From positions 211,222,965-211,286,964 of the forward strand of contig OX352774.1 in assembly GCA_947095535.1 (NCBI GenBank): a stretch of 64,000 nt of DNA. Reading direction: 5' to 3'. A program made the translations under genes and the position numbers. Positions 48,205 through 59,890 of the stretch are shown in pieces; the stretch's first letter is position 1, and the number at the start of each line of letters is the position of its first letter. Origin of the DNA: Poecilobothrus nobilitatus. Its lineage: Eukaryota > Arthropoda > Insecta > Diptera > Dolichopodidae. The notes below the pieces were generated by a model. The model worked only from the letters and a program-made list of their open reading frames with translations, did no database searches and was not told the DNA's origin.

Positions 48205-48350
48205 TTTTTTTGGAGTTTATTCCCCTGCCACATAAATGAGACAAGAAAATTACACATGATTTGCTGCCAGATGTGGATGTAAAGAGAAATTACTGTTACG
48301 GCGTGTGCGAAATTCGAATCCATACTACCTAGGTCGCCGAGGGCCCTTAA
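48205..48350 (-). mobile_element. SINE B copy 2, internally deleted head
   Basis: On the minus strand, GGCCCTCGGCGACCTAGGTA joins directly to TATGGATTCGAATTTC (B box), so the A-box to anticodon part is lost. GCCGTAACAGTAATTTC and TTTACATCCACATCTGGCAG follow. The family tail TAATTTTCTTGTCTCATTTA leads into an A-run. It is diverged from copy 1. Confidence 0.7.
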
Positions 48351-48444
48351 TGATATATTAATGTATTTTTTTTAAAACTTAAAAAGCAATTTTTTTAATT
48401 TTAAATGATGTCAATAATTTGTAGGATTTATATTAAGTTTATAT

Positions 48445-48510
48445 CTTTACGTACCTTTTTTACGTACTTATGTACCGTACTTTACGTACCTACGTACCTT
48501 TCTTTTTTTC
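48445..48510. repeat. Cryptic TACGTACC repeat cluster
   Basis: About six occurrences of ACGTACC/ACGTACT in 60 bp with irregular spacing. No function is suggested. Confidence 0.65.
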
Positions 48511-49435
48511 ATTCCTTTAGAATGTAATCAATAAAAATAAGATTCAAAAATTAATAAATTTTGCCAACGTAAATATTTAATTTTACCAATATTTTATTTT
48601 TAAATTTTAAGAATTAAATGTTGGCAATTATAATACTTTTGGCTTAAAAGAAATTTGAAGGAACATAATGATTTGAATCCATAAAATTGAGCTTGAAATC
48701 AAATCACACTTTTTCAAACAAAAATGACTTGTTCAGATGTAGATTTTTTTGGAAAAGGTGAAATTTGAGCGTAAACTCAGTTTTATTCAACCCATTATCC
48801 CTTTTAATATCTTCTATACAATATCTATTCCTAATTTTCTTAATTTTTAAATCTCTCAACAGTTGAATTTTGTTAAATTTTCTTTTGCTTTTTTTGCTTC
48901 ACTTACACAAAGAAGTATAAATCCTTTTCGCCTTTAATGTGGTTTATAAATATGGTTCCCAAGATACCTAATCTTAAAAATAAAAGTGTATTATAATCGA
49001 TGTACAAAATTGGAATAACTTTTGCAAAATTTTATTTGTTATGAAATTTGAAAAAGAAAAAAAGGATTTAAATTTATGTGTTTTAATTCAAGAATAATAA
49101 ATATAAAAATAATTGTAATTAGAAGATAAATAAAATTAACAAAAATAAAATAATGAATAACTGATAATAGTGAAAAATTTTGTTATAATTTTAAGTATTA
49201 ATGGTTTTATATTCTTATATTTTTACTTTCACATAATTACCTTTGATCTTAAAAATTTGAAAATTATAATTAGGTGTACCTATATTTAAATAATACATTT
49301 TTTTAAGATATTAATATTCTTGCATTGTATTATTTTACCGTTTAGAATATTTTGACTCGTTTTTTTTTTTTAAATTATATATATAAGAAAAAAATGTGAA
49401 AAATCAAGAAACAATTTCCCTAGTTTTAAGAAAAG
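48511..49435. other. A+T-rich non-coding DNA
   Basis: Nothing recognised. Confidence 0.5.
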
Positions 49436-49439
49436 TTAC

Positions 49440-49690
49440 TAGCACCTGCGAAAATATTGGACTTTTCATTTTTGCGCTTTACTTTAAAAATGTTTATACG
49501 GGTACCTAAAAATATAAAATTTTCAATTTTTGATACTTAGTATCCCTTAAACAGAAAGTAGCACAAAAAAATGTTCTGAGGTTATGCAAATTCTGGAAGA
49601 TCTTTTTTCTCTTATAATTTCAATGTTCTATTTAAAGAAGTTCTCCAATTGTTTTCACATAACAGTAAATTTAAAGATTAAACTTCCGCA
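49440..49690 (-). mobile_element. Old relic of a family K/F element
   Basis: ATAAAATTTTCAATTTTTGA, a CCCTTAAACAGAAAGTAGCA block, TGAGGTTATGCAAATTC and CACATAACAGTAAATTTAAA follow in the same order as in K1 and K3 (GAAAATTTTCAGTTTTTGAC, CTCCTAAACGGGGAGTGATA, TGACTCATACTTATTTTC, CACATAACGGTAAAT). It is much more diverged and has no termini, so it is an older insertion. Confidence 0.6.
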
Positions 49691-50119
49691 AAGCGATGAT
49701 CATCGATTTATATCACATAATAGTGCTTCATATCTCCAAGTTTTCGAATATATATATGCCATTAGAACCGATCCCGCCATCTAGAGGCCGAAAAATGCAT
49801 TACCGTTATATTTTTGCTCTACGATAGTATACAGGAACCTATGTTCTATAATATTGTAGAACGTAATACTAATCTGTTTATTTAATATATCTTGTTTCAT
49901 ATTAATCTGTTCCGTTTCAGAGAAATTTTGATAAAAAAAAAAAAAAAATTCAAAGTTAAAAGCTCTCTTCACTGCTTTTAAACGGTATGTACTATGGATT
50001 GGATGAATACTTCCAACAGAGGAAACAAATGCCAAATAAAAACAACAATTTTAATAAAAAATACATTTTCATACTTCATTTCTCATATATTTATTTTGCC
50101 TTTTTGTTTTCTTGTTGAA

Positions 50120-50560
50120 ATATGTGTATAAAAATATAATTAGGATACACTTTAGATTTGGAGATGCATTTTAACCAAAAAATGGAGTTTTTGTCTAAAG
50201 GACCATATTTCAAATATAAAATCGAAATTTGAAGCTCATAACTAAATTTTTTCGTCCAAAAGTGGATTTTGAATTTACACAAATCTTTAAATCGATTTTT
50301 CTACTATTTTCATTCGTTTTTTAACGATTTTGATATCATTTTACCTGTTCAGTAAAATCTCAGTAATTTGCTTAAAAATACGAATTTTTACTAACAAAAA
50401 TGGAGTTTTGTGCATAGGTTCATATTTCTTAATATAAAATCAAAATCCGAAGCTTATAACTAAATTTTTTCGTTCAAAAATAGATTTTGAATTTACGAAA
50501 TCTTAAAATCGGTTCTCCTATCTTTTCCAGTCGTTTTTTAACAATTTTAAATTATATAGG
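50120..50560. repeat. 218-bp tandem dimer, satellite-like
   Basis: The marker TGGAGTTTT occurs at 50183 and 50401. Both units share ATATAAAATCRAAATYYGAA, TAACTAAATTTTTTCGT, GATTTTGAATTTAC and CGTTTTTTAACRATTTT in order. The copies are visibly diverged. No relationship to the other repeats in the window is seen. Confidence 0.8.
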
Positions 50561-51535
50561 TAAGTTTTTTTTTCGCTTCTAAAAAAAAATGTTAAATAAT
50601 AATTCTTATATAAATATTAGCTTAGTAGTTATTGTTTTTTTTACCGTTGTATTCTTTTTAAATTTAGAAAAAGAGAAATTTGTTTTTTTTTATTTTGTGA
50701 AAGTATTAAAAAATATTAAATTGCCACTCAATTTTTTTTATTGTTTTTTACTTAATAAACAAAACAATACATACATATGCGTATAGAAAAAACAAAATAA
50801 CAAAATGGCAATACCAATTTTTTTTTCTTTTTCAAAGTGAATTTTGTAGAGGAGTACTTATGTTTTTCAAACAAATTACTGTAATAATTTTATTTACATT
50901 TCCATTTTCCAAAACACATTTTCCCTCTCTTTTTTTCTGTTTATTTTGTTTTATTTATTTTTTTTCTTATCCTAAATATCTTTAAAATGTTTTGTTTGCC
51001 CTCAAGAAAAAGAGCAAATAAATAAGAAACAATAAAATGTAAAACAAAAAGAAATAAGTACATTTAATAATAATGCAAAATGGAAAAAAAAAATATAAAA
51101 TGTATATACCAAAGAAAAAAGACAACTCTTTTCATCCATTATCCTTGAAGAAGTACAAATACATACTAAAAAAAATTATAAAAAGCACTGTAAAGATGTT
51201 GTAGATGTAAATGTAAATAAAATATAACTGTAAAAATTATAATAAAAAGTTACTGTGCAAATAAAGGAAACTGAAAATATTAGTATGTATACCTACATGT
51301 AACGTTAGTCAAATTATGTTTTGTAAATTTTGGTGCTATATCATATTTTTTTGCAGTTCTTAGAAGCGTATTTTGCGTTTAATGTAATTGAAATCATTCT
51401 GTGATTCTTTAAGAGTCTAGGATTATAATGTTAAGTTCCGTTAACATATTTTGTTATCAATGGTTTTTCTCAGTTTGGAACGAAACGAACAGAAACTGAA
51501 TAATAACAAGAAGATTGTTTGAAAAATAAGCGTAT
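50561..51535. other. A+T-rich non-coding DNA
   Basis: Nothing recognised. The short open frame 50589-50786 is Phe/Lys/Asn-rich without a motif. Confidence 0.5.
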
Positions 51536-51540
51536 CTAAT

Positions 51541-51731
51541 TTTTTTTTTTTGGTTTTTTTCTTTGCCACAAAAATGTGACAAGGAATGACAAATTAAAAA
51601 GCCTTTCGTTTCCAGATGTGGTTGTAAATGTCGTAAGGGGAAATTATTCTTACAACGTATGTGGGATACAAGCTCACACTCTATCGGTGTTTATATCATA
51701 TTTTATACGCTTTAGTCCTCCGTGAACCCCT
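51541..51731 (-). mobile_element. SINE B copy 3, diverged
   Basis: The minus strand starts GGGGTTCACGGAGGACTAAA. It has a decayed B box (GTGAGCTTGTATCCC), the central hairpin GTTGTAAG...CTTACGAC and the tail GGAAACGAAAGGCTTTTTAA followed by CCTTGTCACATTTTTGTGGC, ending in a run of A. Both pol III boxes are damaged, so this copy is unlikely to be transcribed. Confidence 0.75.
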
Positions 51732-51739
51732 CCTAATAT

Positions 51740-52105
51740 TAAATGAATACTTTTTTTTCATGATGTTAGATAGTTAGATAAGTTGCATATTTTATTGTAA
51801 CAAAATATTTGTTATAAGTAAATATTCTGATAACAGTAACAGGGAGAGAATAATTCACTTTCACGATTGAAAGCACGGAGAAAACTAATTCTCTGCTATG
51901 TGTAAGTAATTTTGTTTAAAGTAACTTATATCACTTTCCAATTAATCATCCATGACACTGAATTACGTAAAGTTTAGATGAACAACGCACACCCTATTCA
52001 TAATAATAAAAAAACTTTAATCAGACTATAGAATTAGATGAAGAATTTTTTGACTAAAAAATATGTAACAATAATTTAATGCATAAGACGACTATCAAAG
52101 CTATA
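51740..52105. other. A+T-rich non-coding DNA
   Basis: Nothing recognised. Confidence 0.45.
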
Positions 52106-52108
52106 TAT

Positions 52109-52268
52109 AAACGAGGAAGAATACAGTTGCCTTTGTCAACTCTTAGATACCCGTACGAACCGTTAGTATGTTCACAGCCTGTCACTCTGCTTACAATATT
52201 ATTTTTTTAATATTTTAGTATTTTAAAATAATTTGGGTGAATTTTACAATTTCTAGAACTATGGGTTG

Positions 52269-52318
<50 letters not shown>

Positions 52319-53726
52319 ATAGATATATTCAAACTATATGTTTATACATTCTTCAAAAGCAAATTCTAACCTTCCACATAACGATTATCAATCCAAAACT
52401 TTTTCAAATATTCTATAGTACCATTTAATACTAAGCGGTAAATGTATATTAAATTTACTTAGTACAAAATAATAAATATAAGTTTAAATATTATATTATA
52501 TTATATTTAAATATTCCATTGAGAGAATAATTTCTTATAAGTACAATAAAATACATATATGTATGTAAATACGGCGCTATATAATATACATAGATACTCC
52601 TATCATTCATTCACTAGTGACATATGCGATATGTAAATAAACATGATATTATATAAGTATGTATGTAGATCAATATCATATAAATAAAAATTCTTCAAGC
52701 AACCGTTATGTTGTTTATTTATTTACATTTGTTTGTACTACGCATTATATCCTCAACAATTTCAAATTATCGAATAAAACAAATGCAAAAAATTTGTTGA
52801 AGAAATTTGTTAGAAAATTTGAAAATAATTTGTCAATTATAAAGTAACCATATATTATTAAAAAAAGTTGTTAACAGAAATAAGAGTATAATATTGAAGC
52901 TTTAATTTTTGTGTATTACTTCAAAAAAATTTTAACAGGTGTTCAAGTTACAGGTGTTTAAAAATTGGAAATTTTCAGTTTTTGACCCCTTACAGCTCCT
53001 AAACGGGGGGCGATACAAAAAAATGTCTGAAATGACTCATACTTATTTTCAAAGATCTAACTTCTTTCAAAATTTCAATTTTCCAACTTAAACCGTTTAG
53101 AAGATAGAAGGGTTAAAGGATTTTGCAAAATTTTAGTTTCGCATAACGGTAAATTAAGACACCGTATGCCACAAATATATATTTATTGTATATATACTTT
53201 TAAAGCTAATAAAAGCAGTAATCGTTTGGTGTTTTCAAAATGAAGATATACCTAATACAACTTGTGCTATAACAATTTAAATATAGAGCTTTTTTGAACC
53301 TTTGGGGAGCTGTAGCTCCGTAACGGGTGGGGCTACAAAAAAAAGTTATTAAAATGAAAATTAATATTTTTGTGAGATCTATCAGCGGTTAAAATTTCAT
53401 AGCTCTATTTCAAAAAAAATGTGGGGATCTAAAAGTTAGGTGTTCGAGAGCTACCCTAAGGCTTGGTCCAAACTCAACCAAAAAAAATAGGGAACCTACA
53501 AATTACTCCCAAAATATTTTGTGTAAATTTCAAGATTGTAGCTTTCTTAGTTTTTGAGTTAGCGTGCTGATGGACGGACGGACGGACGGACGGACATGGC
53601 TCAAAAGTCTTAGAATTTTTTTCTGATCCGATCCATACCTTTGAAGGTATATCTAGCTCGCTTATTTCGAGGTGTTACAAACGGAGGAGTAATTTTATTA
53701 TACCCGATCCTATCGTACGGGTATAA
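52109..53726 (-). mobile_element. Family K element 3, near-identical to element 1
   Basis: An element of about 1.62 kb with the same order as K1. The 3' hairpin AGTTG/CAACT is at about 52132-52148. The subterminal repeats are ATACCCGTACGA (52147-52158) and TCGTACGGGTAT (53713-53724). The GTCC tract is at 53572-53595 and the DINE-like TTTGTAACACCTCGAAATAA near 53670. Differences from K1 are few, apart from a 44-bp (AT)n expansion near 52271. It is non-coding; the open frames at 52237-52428 and 52659-52847 are incidental. Confidence 0.85.
52270..52313. repeat. (AT)22 microsatellite inside K3
   Basis: K1 has ACATATATTC and K2 has ATATATATTC at the equivalent place, so the run grew within this copy. 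Confidence 0.92.
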
Positions 53727-54912
53727 AAATATGTATGACATAAAATATAAAAATTGTTGTTAGTTTCAAAGTCCCTATAAGTCAAATAATAAAAGCAGCA
53801 CATTTACTATAATATATTGGTAGATTACGTATGCATCAAAAGAAAATTCAACAAATAGAACTCCATATATAATTAAAAAAAAAAAAAGTTTAACTCGAAA
53901 GAAAAAGGTAAAATGTTGTAAGGAGGATTAAACTAATACTTTTAAATAGAATGATGATTTCATCAAGAAGAACAACCTCGAGGTATCAACCACATAAAAT
54001 ATCAAGGCTAAAACAGAGAATGCTATGAAGTGTGAACTTTCAATCAATATTTAATAACAGTATCAATCAAAATAACATTCAATATTTATTTCAAATTGAT
54101 GTGATGATATTCGTTCATCTGTAAATTAATATTTAAAAATCTACTTAATTACCTATTTGTATATTACTGTTAAAATTAGAGTATTTTCTGTAAATTTATG
54201 ATTTTTTTAAATAATAATATTCCAATTTAAATCATAATTTTATCATTCTAATTTAAACCTATAGAATATTATACAATTCAATTTAAAATTTAGTCCGAAC
54301 CCATAATAATTACAAAGTTTATACAAAATTTTTGTAACAAAAAAAAAAAAAAAAAGAAAAACAATTTAACAGAATTTTTTCCTAAACATTTATTTTGAAT
54401 TTTCATTAAAGTTCAATGTGAGGAAAATTTTAAAAATTTGTTAATTGATAAGTAAAATTCAATATGCTGGAAATAAATGAGTATATAAGTTAGATATTCT
54501 AGTTTGTTCTATAAAATCAAAAGTATTTTTTTGATGGCATATGGTATCTGCATCTACTATTTTAAATTTTGTCATGCATTACTTTACTAGAAAAATTCTA
54601 TTATTTTGCTATGATTTTAATTTAAATGGTTTTTATATGAATATTTTCATGTAAATATGTATGTAATAAAATATTTTTCAATGTGCTTTGAATTTTTTGA
54701 TTAAAATTTATTTTGATTGATAACTTATAAATGTGTATCTAATCAATTTACATGGTCAAAATTAAATGTTTACAAAAGTAAATAAATTATCTATATAATA
54801 TAGTTGTCCTTTAATTTGATTTAAATATTTATATCATATTTATTTGAATCAAAAATTAAAATCAGTTTAAGCAAAAAATCAGGAATTCATATTCAGTTAA
54901 AGTTTTTAATGC
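53727..54912. other. A+T-rich non-coding DNA
   Basis: Nothing recognised. Confidence 0.5.
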
Positions 54913-54915
54913 AAT

Positions 54916-55311
54916 TATAGCATTTTCTGGTCAAATTCAGGTATTTATTAAATATATTCAGGTTTTTGGAAAATATATTCAAGTATTTACTAAATAAATA
55001 CAAAATTTTATTTTCGAAATTCGAAATTTTGGTAAATAAATATAGATTTTTTCTTTTGAAATTCAGAATTTTGCTAGATAAAGTTAGATAATTTTTTTTA
55101 ATTCAGATTTTTACTAAATAAATTCAGATATTTTTTTTTTTAAATTCAGAAATTTTTATTTTAATCTAGGGAAAAAAACTATCTGAATTTATTTAGAAAA
55201 ATTCTGAATTCAAAAAAAAACATTTGAATATTTTAAGCGAAAACCTGAATATATTTATTAAATACCTGAGAATATTTAGTAAATATCTGAATTGGACCAG
55301 AAAATGCTATA
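54916..55311. mobile_element. Near-palindromic MITE/foldback element
   Basis: About 396 bp. The ends are inverted copies, TATAGCATTTTCTGGTC (from 54916) and GACCAGAAAATGCTATA (to 55311), perfect over 17 bp. Pairing continues towards the centre (ATTCAGGTATTTATTAAATA on both arms). Each arm holds diverged copies of a short motif, ATTCAGATTTTTACTAAATA, at intervals of about 30-60 bp. A TA at each edge could be a target duplication, which would suit a Tc1/mariner-type MITE, but no related autonomous element is visible. It does not match the mariner at 5.2 kb. Confidence 0.8.
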
Positions 55312-57095
55312 TTTTTATGTGGTGTATTTATTGAAAAGCTTAAATTTTATAGTTTTTTTAGATTATTTAAAATGCAGGTAGTTTGTAGATATTTGTTTTA
55401 GTTTGTAAGTTTGTTTTAAATTTTATTGGAAAAGATCTCTGCATTAATAGTAACCTAAAATAAAACTTTTAATTTTTTTAATTTTAAGCCATTATAGTGT
55501 TTTTTTTTTCACAAAAACAGTAGTAATAATCAAATCATATAGGTATGAATTCTCAGTTAAAAATATTTATAGTTCTTTGAATTTCAAACAAGATTATTTA
55601 TCTACTATAATTTCTGTGATCTTGTGAATTTTAGTTTGTTTTTTGAGAAGGATCGGTGGAAAACATCGAACGTCCATTCTTCGGATAGTAATGAATTCAT
55701 TGAACGTCCATTCTCCGGATAGTAAAGAACTTTAATTAACCAAAACCATCTCCTTTAAAATCAAACTTATTAATACAAGTATAAAGTTTGATTTTAAGGA
55801 TAAAGATTTTGGAAAAATTCTTGTGGAAATGTGGTTTAAAAAATTTAAGATTATGTAGGAAAGATTATGTAGGAAATCTTATGTAGGAAATCTTTTAAAG
55901 AAAGATGTTAATATTCTTCTTAAACTTTATTACAACGTAAACATATTAGTTATCAACTTTGGAAGATACTTGGAGATGGTATATTTCCATAAGAAAATCC
56001 CTTATAATTCACATTTATCAAAAAAAAAAATGCAACATTTGGTTATAGCAGCTTAATCATGTTAAAAATAAATGTAATAACTAGAAATAAATCCGTAAAT
56101 GAGTTTTTTTTAATAAGATTTCGCATCTTTTGTTGATTGCATTACCCGGGTACTAAAATGAAATTATTACAGGCTAAATTGAATTTATAAGCGAAATTAA
56201 AATTTGCTGGAGTTAATGGATTTTAAAGTTATAAAAATATAAAAATAAACCACTTAAATTTAAGAAAATTCATGTAAATAAAAAGATGTTTCGAGTTAAT
56301 TGAGATTTCAACATCAATTTGACTGCACTTAAATACTATTTCATTATTCTTAATATAAAAATGATATTGTAAAATGTCGCAGAAAATTTTCAAGCATTAT
56401 CAAAACAGATTTCTGATTACTCATGTCGTTAACACTCTTGTTGTTAGATATTATATTGCACAATAACTTCAAAAATCATATGTAAATATATATTATACAT
56501 ATATTGTAAATGTATATACAATTTTCTATATAATTGTATGTACATATATATATATTTACATATAATTTTAGAAAATTTGATTTATTTGTTGAAATTTTGT
56601 AAATTATTCGTATTTTATAAAGAGAAAAGAGATGATGAAATGATTTTTAAACTAGACAAGGATGATCAAAATGTCTGCAGTATATAGTTATTTTTTAGTT
56701 TTAATTTTTGAAATAATATTTTATAATAATATTATATTTATATAAATGTAAGTATATGATATATAGGTTTATGGAAAACTTTGCATTTTACACTTTTGGG
56801 GTCATGATATATGTTAAAAGTTACCATTTGTTCTTAAAATGTTACCATTCATAATGACAAAAATTTGGTAGTAGAAATTTATGTATTAAAATATATTAAA
56901 TTTTTTTTTTTTAAATTGTAAATTGTAAAAATTATTTAAAGTTTTGTCTTTTCAAAAATTAAATTAATAATTAATATTTTAAATGATACTAATATATTTT
57001 TAATTGAAATTATTATATTAAATACTAGTCTTTTTGCTAAAATTTCGAAACTGAAAAAGACGAAAATATTTCATTAATTTATATGGATAAAACTA
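55312..57095. other. A+T-rich DNA with two short tandem repeats
   Basis: AACGTCCATTCTTCGGATAG (about 55670) is repeated about 36 bp later as AACGTCCATTCTCCGGATAG. AGATTATGTAGGAA is present three times at about 55847-55888. Otherwise non-coding. Confidence 0.55.
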
Positions 57096-57299
57096 AAATC
57101 TCGCCCTACACCTTATTGATGATCTTAATTTCCGATAACCTTAACTTCTCTGATCATACATCGTAGTATTGAAACATTATCTTTTAACTCCTTTGAACAT
57201 ACGTCGAAATATTGTAGCAAATATCTCTTTTTTTTTATCTTGTACCTAATAAGACTTATTCAATCTGAACTAAAATTAATAATACCTCCCTTTAAATAA

Positions 57300-57661
57300 T
57301 TCCAACGCAACACTGTAAAAGTTTAAAGTCGCCTCATTTCTATATCGTCAAAATTCGTTAAAAGTTAGTTTAAAATTGATTATGGGAACCAATTTATTTT
57401 GACAACCACTAAAATGTGGAACATAGCTTTTATTTAATATGTTTCCGTTTGTCAATAATGTTTCATTTCTTTCCTAATTTCTAAATCTCTGCAGGTTCGT
57501 TTTTATTTTACCTTCCAACTCTTTCAATAGAGGAATAGGAGGGAAATATGATATTAATATTTTCCTCCAATTCTTATTCATCTCCTCATTATCTTAACCT
57601 ATAATAACTTTGTACTAGGGAATCATTTCTAGATAGGCTGTGTAGGAAAAAAAAAAAAAAT
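57300..57661 (+). mobile_element. LINE family J copy 3, decayed
   Basis: A plus-strand frame gives RLISISSKFVKS, a stop, then FKIDYGNQFILTTTKMWNIA (about 57370-57430). This lines up with THGNLFVLCTARLWNSL of copy 2 over G-N, F, the aliphatic residues and the MWN/LWN motif. The sequence ends in a poly(A) run at about 57648-57661. The 3' UTR similarity to the other copies is weak, so it is old or from a sister lineage. Confidence 0.5.
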
Positions 57662-58468
57662 TTTTATTCCTACAGTTTACAGTATTGCTTTTGGTAATCC
57701 TTTCAAGAATTACTAGAAATAATTATTATTTTATTTTATATTAAAGTTTGAATAATGAAAATAATTTTTAATAATAATAATATTATGGTCACTATATAAA
57801 TAATATTCACCTAAATAGTGTTTACATAAATAATAATAAAAATTTTGTTTATTGCTTTGAAATGAAATTTTATTAGGAAGGAACCTATTTATTAAAATGG
57901 AATTGTTTTGGGAAATAATTTTTGATTTTAGTTTATTTTCTTTATTTATGGTATGAAGGATTTTGGAATTTAATTAAATGGATCACATGTAGTTTTAATT
58001 ATTTACTATTATTATTATTATTATTTTGTTTATTGATTCTTAATAAGTTTAAAATTTAATTAAATAAAGTTAAATAAACATCAAATTTTAGAGAAAATTT
58101 ATTTATAGCAATTGTATAATATAATTTTCTATATTGAATCGATCAATTTGATTACAATATTATATCAAAACAAAAAAATTAATATTATATTTTACTTTAT
58201 ACCACCATATACTAATAATTTATGTTTATTTTGAAAAGGACAATTAAATTATAATTGTTTCCCTATTAACAATTGAATTTAAAATTAATAATATGTATAT
58301 TTAATACTCTGCATTTAATACTGGAAAAATGTAGTAATAAAAAATTTTTATTTTTAAGTTTAATTTTGTAGATATTATTTTAATATTGAGAATTACAACA
58401 TAAAATTTGTTTAAATGAAAATAATTTAACTTATATTATTTCTAATTTCCGTAAACAAAATAAAAAAA
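57662..58468. other. A+T-rich non-coding DNA
   Basis: Nothing recognised apart from an (ATT)n run at about 58007-58025. Confidence 0.5.
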
Positions 58469-58559
58469 AAACAAGTAAAAGTAACAGTAAGTCGATGTAA
58501 CCGAGTTATTTATACCCTACACCTAAAAAATTCAAATTACAACCTTTGTACAAAATTTC

Positions 58560-59330
58560 AGATTTCTACCTTTATTAAATTCGAAAATAAGCTTCTTAGG
58601 TCTTGGGAAGTGTGTGAAGGCACGCTGACCACCACCCCAATTCATCTCAAATTTTAGAGACATCAACAGGGTAGAATATTCTTATATCAAATTTTAAGTT
58701 TATATATTTATTAATTTCGAAGATATGCTTGTTTGGTCTTGGGAGTTGTGTGGCAGATACCCGAACAACCATTCTAATTCATCTTAAATTTTGGACAAAT
58801 GAGGGATTCAGGAAACAACACCCTAGTACCAAATTTGAAGTTTCTATCTTTATTAATTTCGAAGATATGCTTGTTCGGTTTTGGGAGTTGTATGGGAGGT
58901 ACCCGAACGACCACTCCAATTCATCTCAAATTTTAGGTAAATCAGGGATTTAGGAAACAGCACCCTCGTATCAAATTTGAAGTTCCTATCTTTATTAATT
59001 TCGAAGATATACTTGTTCGGTTTTGGGAGTTGTATGGGAGGTACCCGAACAGCTACCCCAATTCATCTCAAATTTTCAACAAATAAGGGATTCAGGACAC
59101 AACACCCTAGTACCAAATTTGAAGTTTCTATCTTTATTAATTTCGAATATATGCTTGTTCGGTTTTGAGATTTGTATGGGAGGTACCCGAACAACCACTC
59201 CAATTCATCTCAAATTTTAGGCATATCAGGGATTCAGAAAAACAGCACCCTCCTATCAAATTTGAAGTTTCTATCTTTATTAATTTCGAAGATATGCGTA
59301 TTCGGTTTTGGAAGTTGTATGGGAGGTACA
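58560..59330 (-). repeat. Central 142-bp tandem repeats of H2, six units
   Basis: TCGAA markers at 58581, 58717, 58859, 59001, 59143 and 59286 give spacing of 136, 142, 142, 142 and 143 bp. The inner units are more alike than the edge units. Confidence 0.9.
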
Positions 59331-59439
59331 CGAACGCATGTTCCGATTTGGCCCATTTACAATCCCCGCCTTACCTTAGTCATTGTTAACCTACAGTATA
59401 AATTTCATCAAGTTAGCATCATTAGTTTTTGAGTTATCG

Positions 59440-59468
59440 TGCGTACGGACGGACGGAAGGACGGACAT
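59440..59468 (-). repeat. Interrupted (GTCC)n of H2
   Basis: Five to six GGAC units on the plus strand with one GGAA interruption, at the same place as in H1 and H3. Confidence 0.85.
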
Positions 59469-59721
59469 CGCTAAATCGACTCCTGAGGTGATCCTGATTC
59501 AGAATATATATACATGTCTATACCTAACTCGCTTCCTTTTGGTGGTTACAAACACCATACCAAAGTTAATATACCCTATACTTAATGTGTAGGGTATAAA
59601 AACTGAAAGAAACTCAAATTATATCCCATAATTTTTATAGAATTAACTTCCGTTCATGATTTTTTTTTTTTTCAAATTTTACAAAAAGTACACAAAATTT
59701 TAATTTTAAGCTTTGTATTTG

Positions 59722-59890
59722 GGGTTTCGGTGTTCTAGTGTGTAAGAGTATATAAACTATGCTGTAAATACAGATGCAGTGTGTGAGTATTGAATCCTAC
59801 ACCGTCATAAGAATAATTCCACCTTACGACACTTACATCCAAGCCTGAAAAGGAAAGGCTGTATAATTTTCTTGTCACATTTTATGTTTT
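59722..59890 (+). mobile_element. SINE B copy 4
   Basis: The head GGGGTTTCGGTGTTCTAGTG has an A-box-like TTCTAGTGTGTAAGAG and a decayed B box (GAGTATTGAATCCT). GTCATAAGAATAATTCCACC and CTTACGACACTTACATCC follow, then the tail AAGGCTGTATAATTTTCTTG and CACATTTTATG. The only plus-strand B copy in the window. Confidence 0.8.

Larger units (their letters stand above)
58471..59600 (-). mobile_element. Family H element 2 (six 142-bp units)
   Basis: The sense strand is minus. The 5' TATACCCTACAC ends at 59598 and the subterminal GTGTAGGGTATA is the reverse of 58511-58522. The 3' hairpin AGTCG/CGAGT (58490-58506) has one changed pair. It is followed by TTACTTGTTTTTTTTT on the sense strand. The core AGGATCACCTCAGGAGTC region lies near 59482-59499. 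Compared with H1 and H3 it lacks about 75 bp between the subterminal repeat and the array. No ORF; peptides translated from the repeats are accidental. Confidence 0.86.

Noticed and set aside
52237..52428. 63-codon frame with repeated Tyr-Ile
   Set aside because: It is a translation of the (AT)22 microsatellite within the K3 element.
58560..59330. CRISPR-like array
   Set aside because: The 142-bp units are directly adjacent without spacers, in a eukaryotic transposon context.
58729..59432. Set of overlapping 63-86 codon frames with repeated peptides, likewise 61050-61977
   Set aside because: They are translations of the 142-bp tandem units. The period is not a multiple of three, so frames shift at each unit, and frames are open on both strands.
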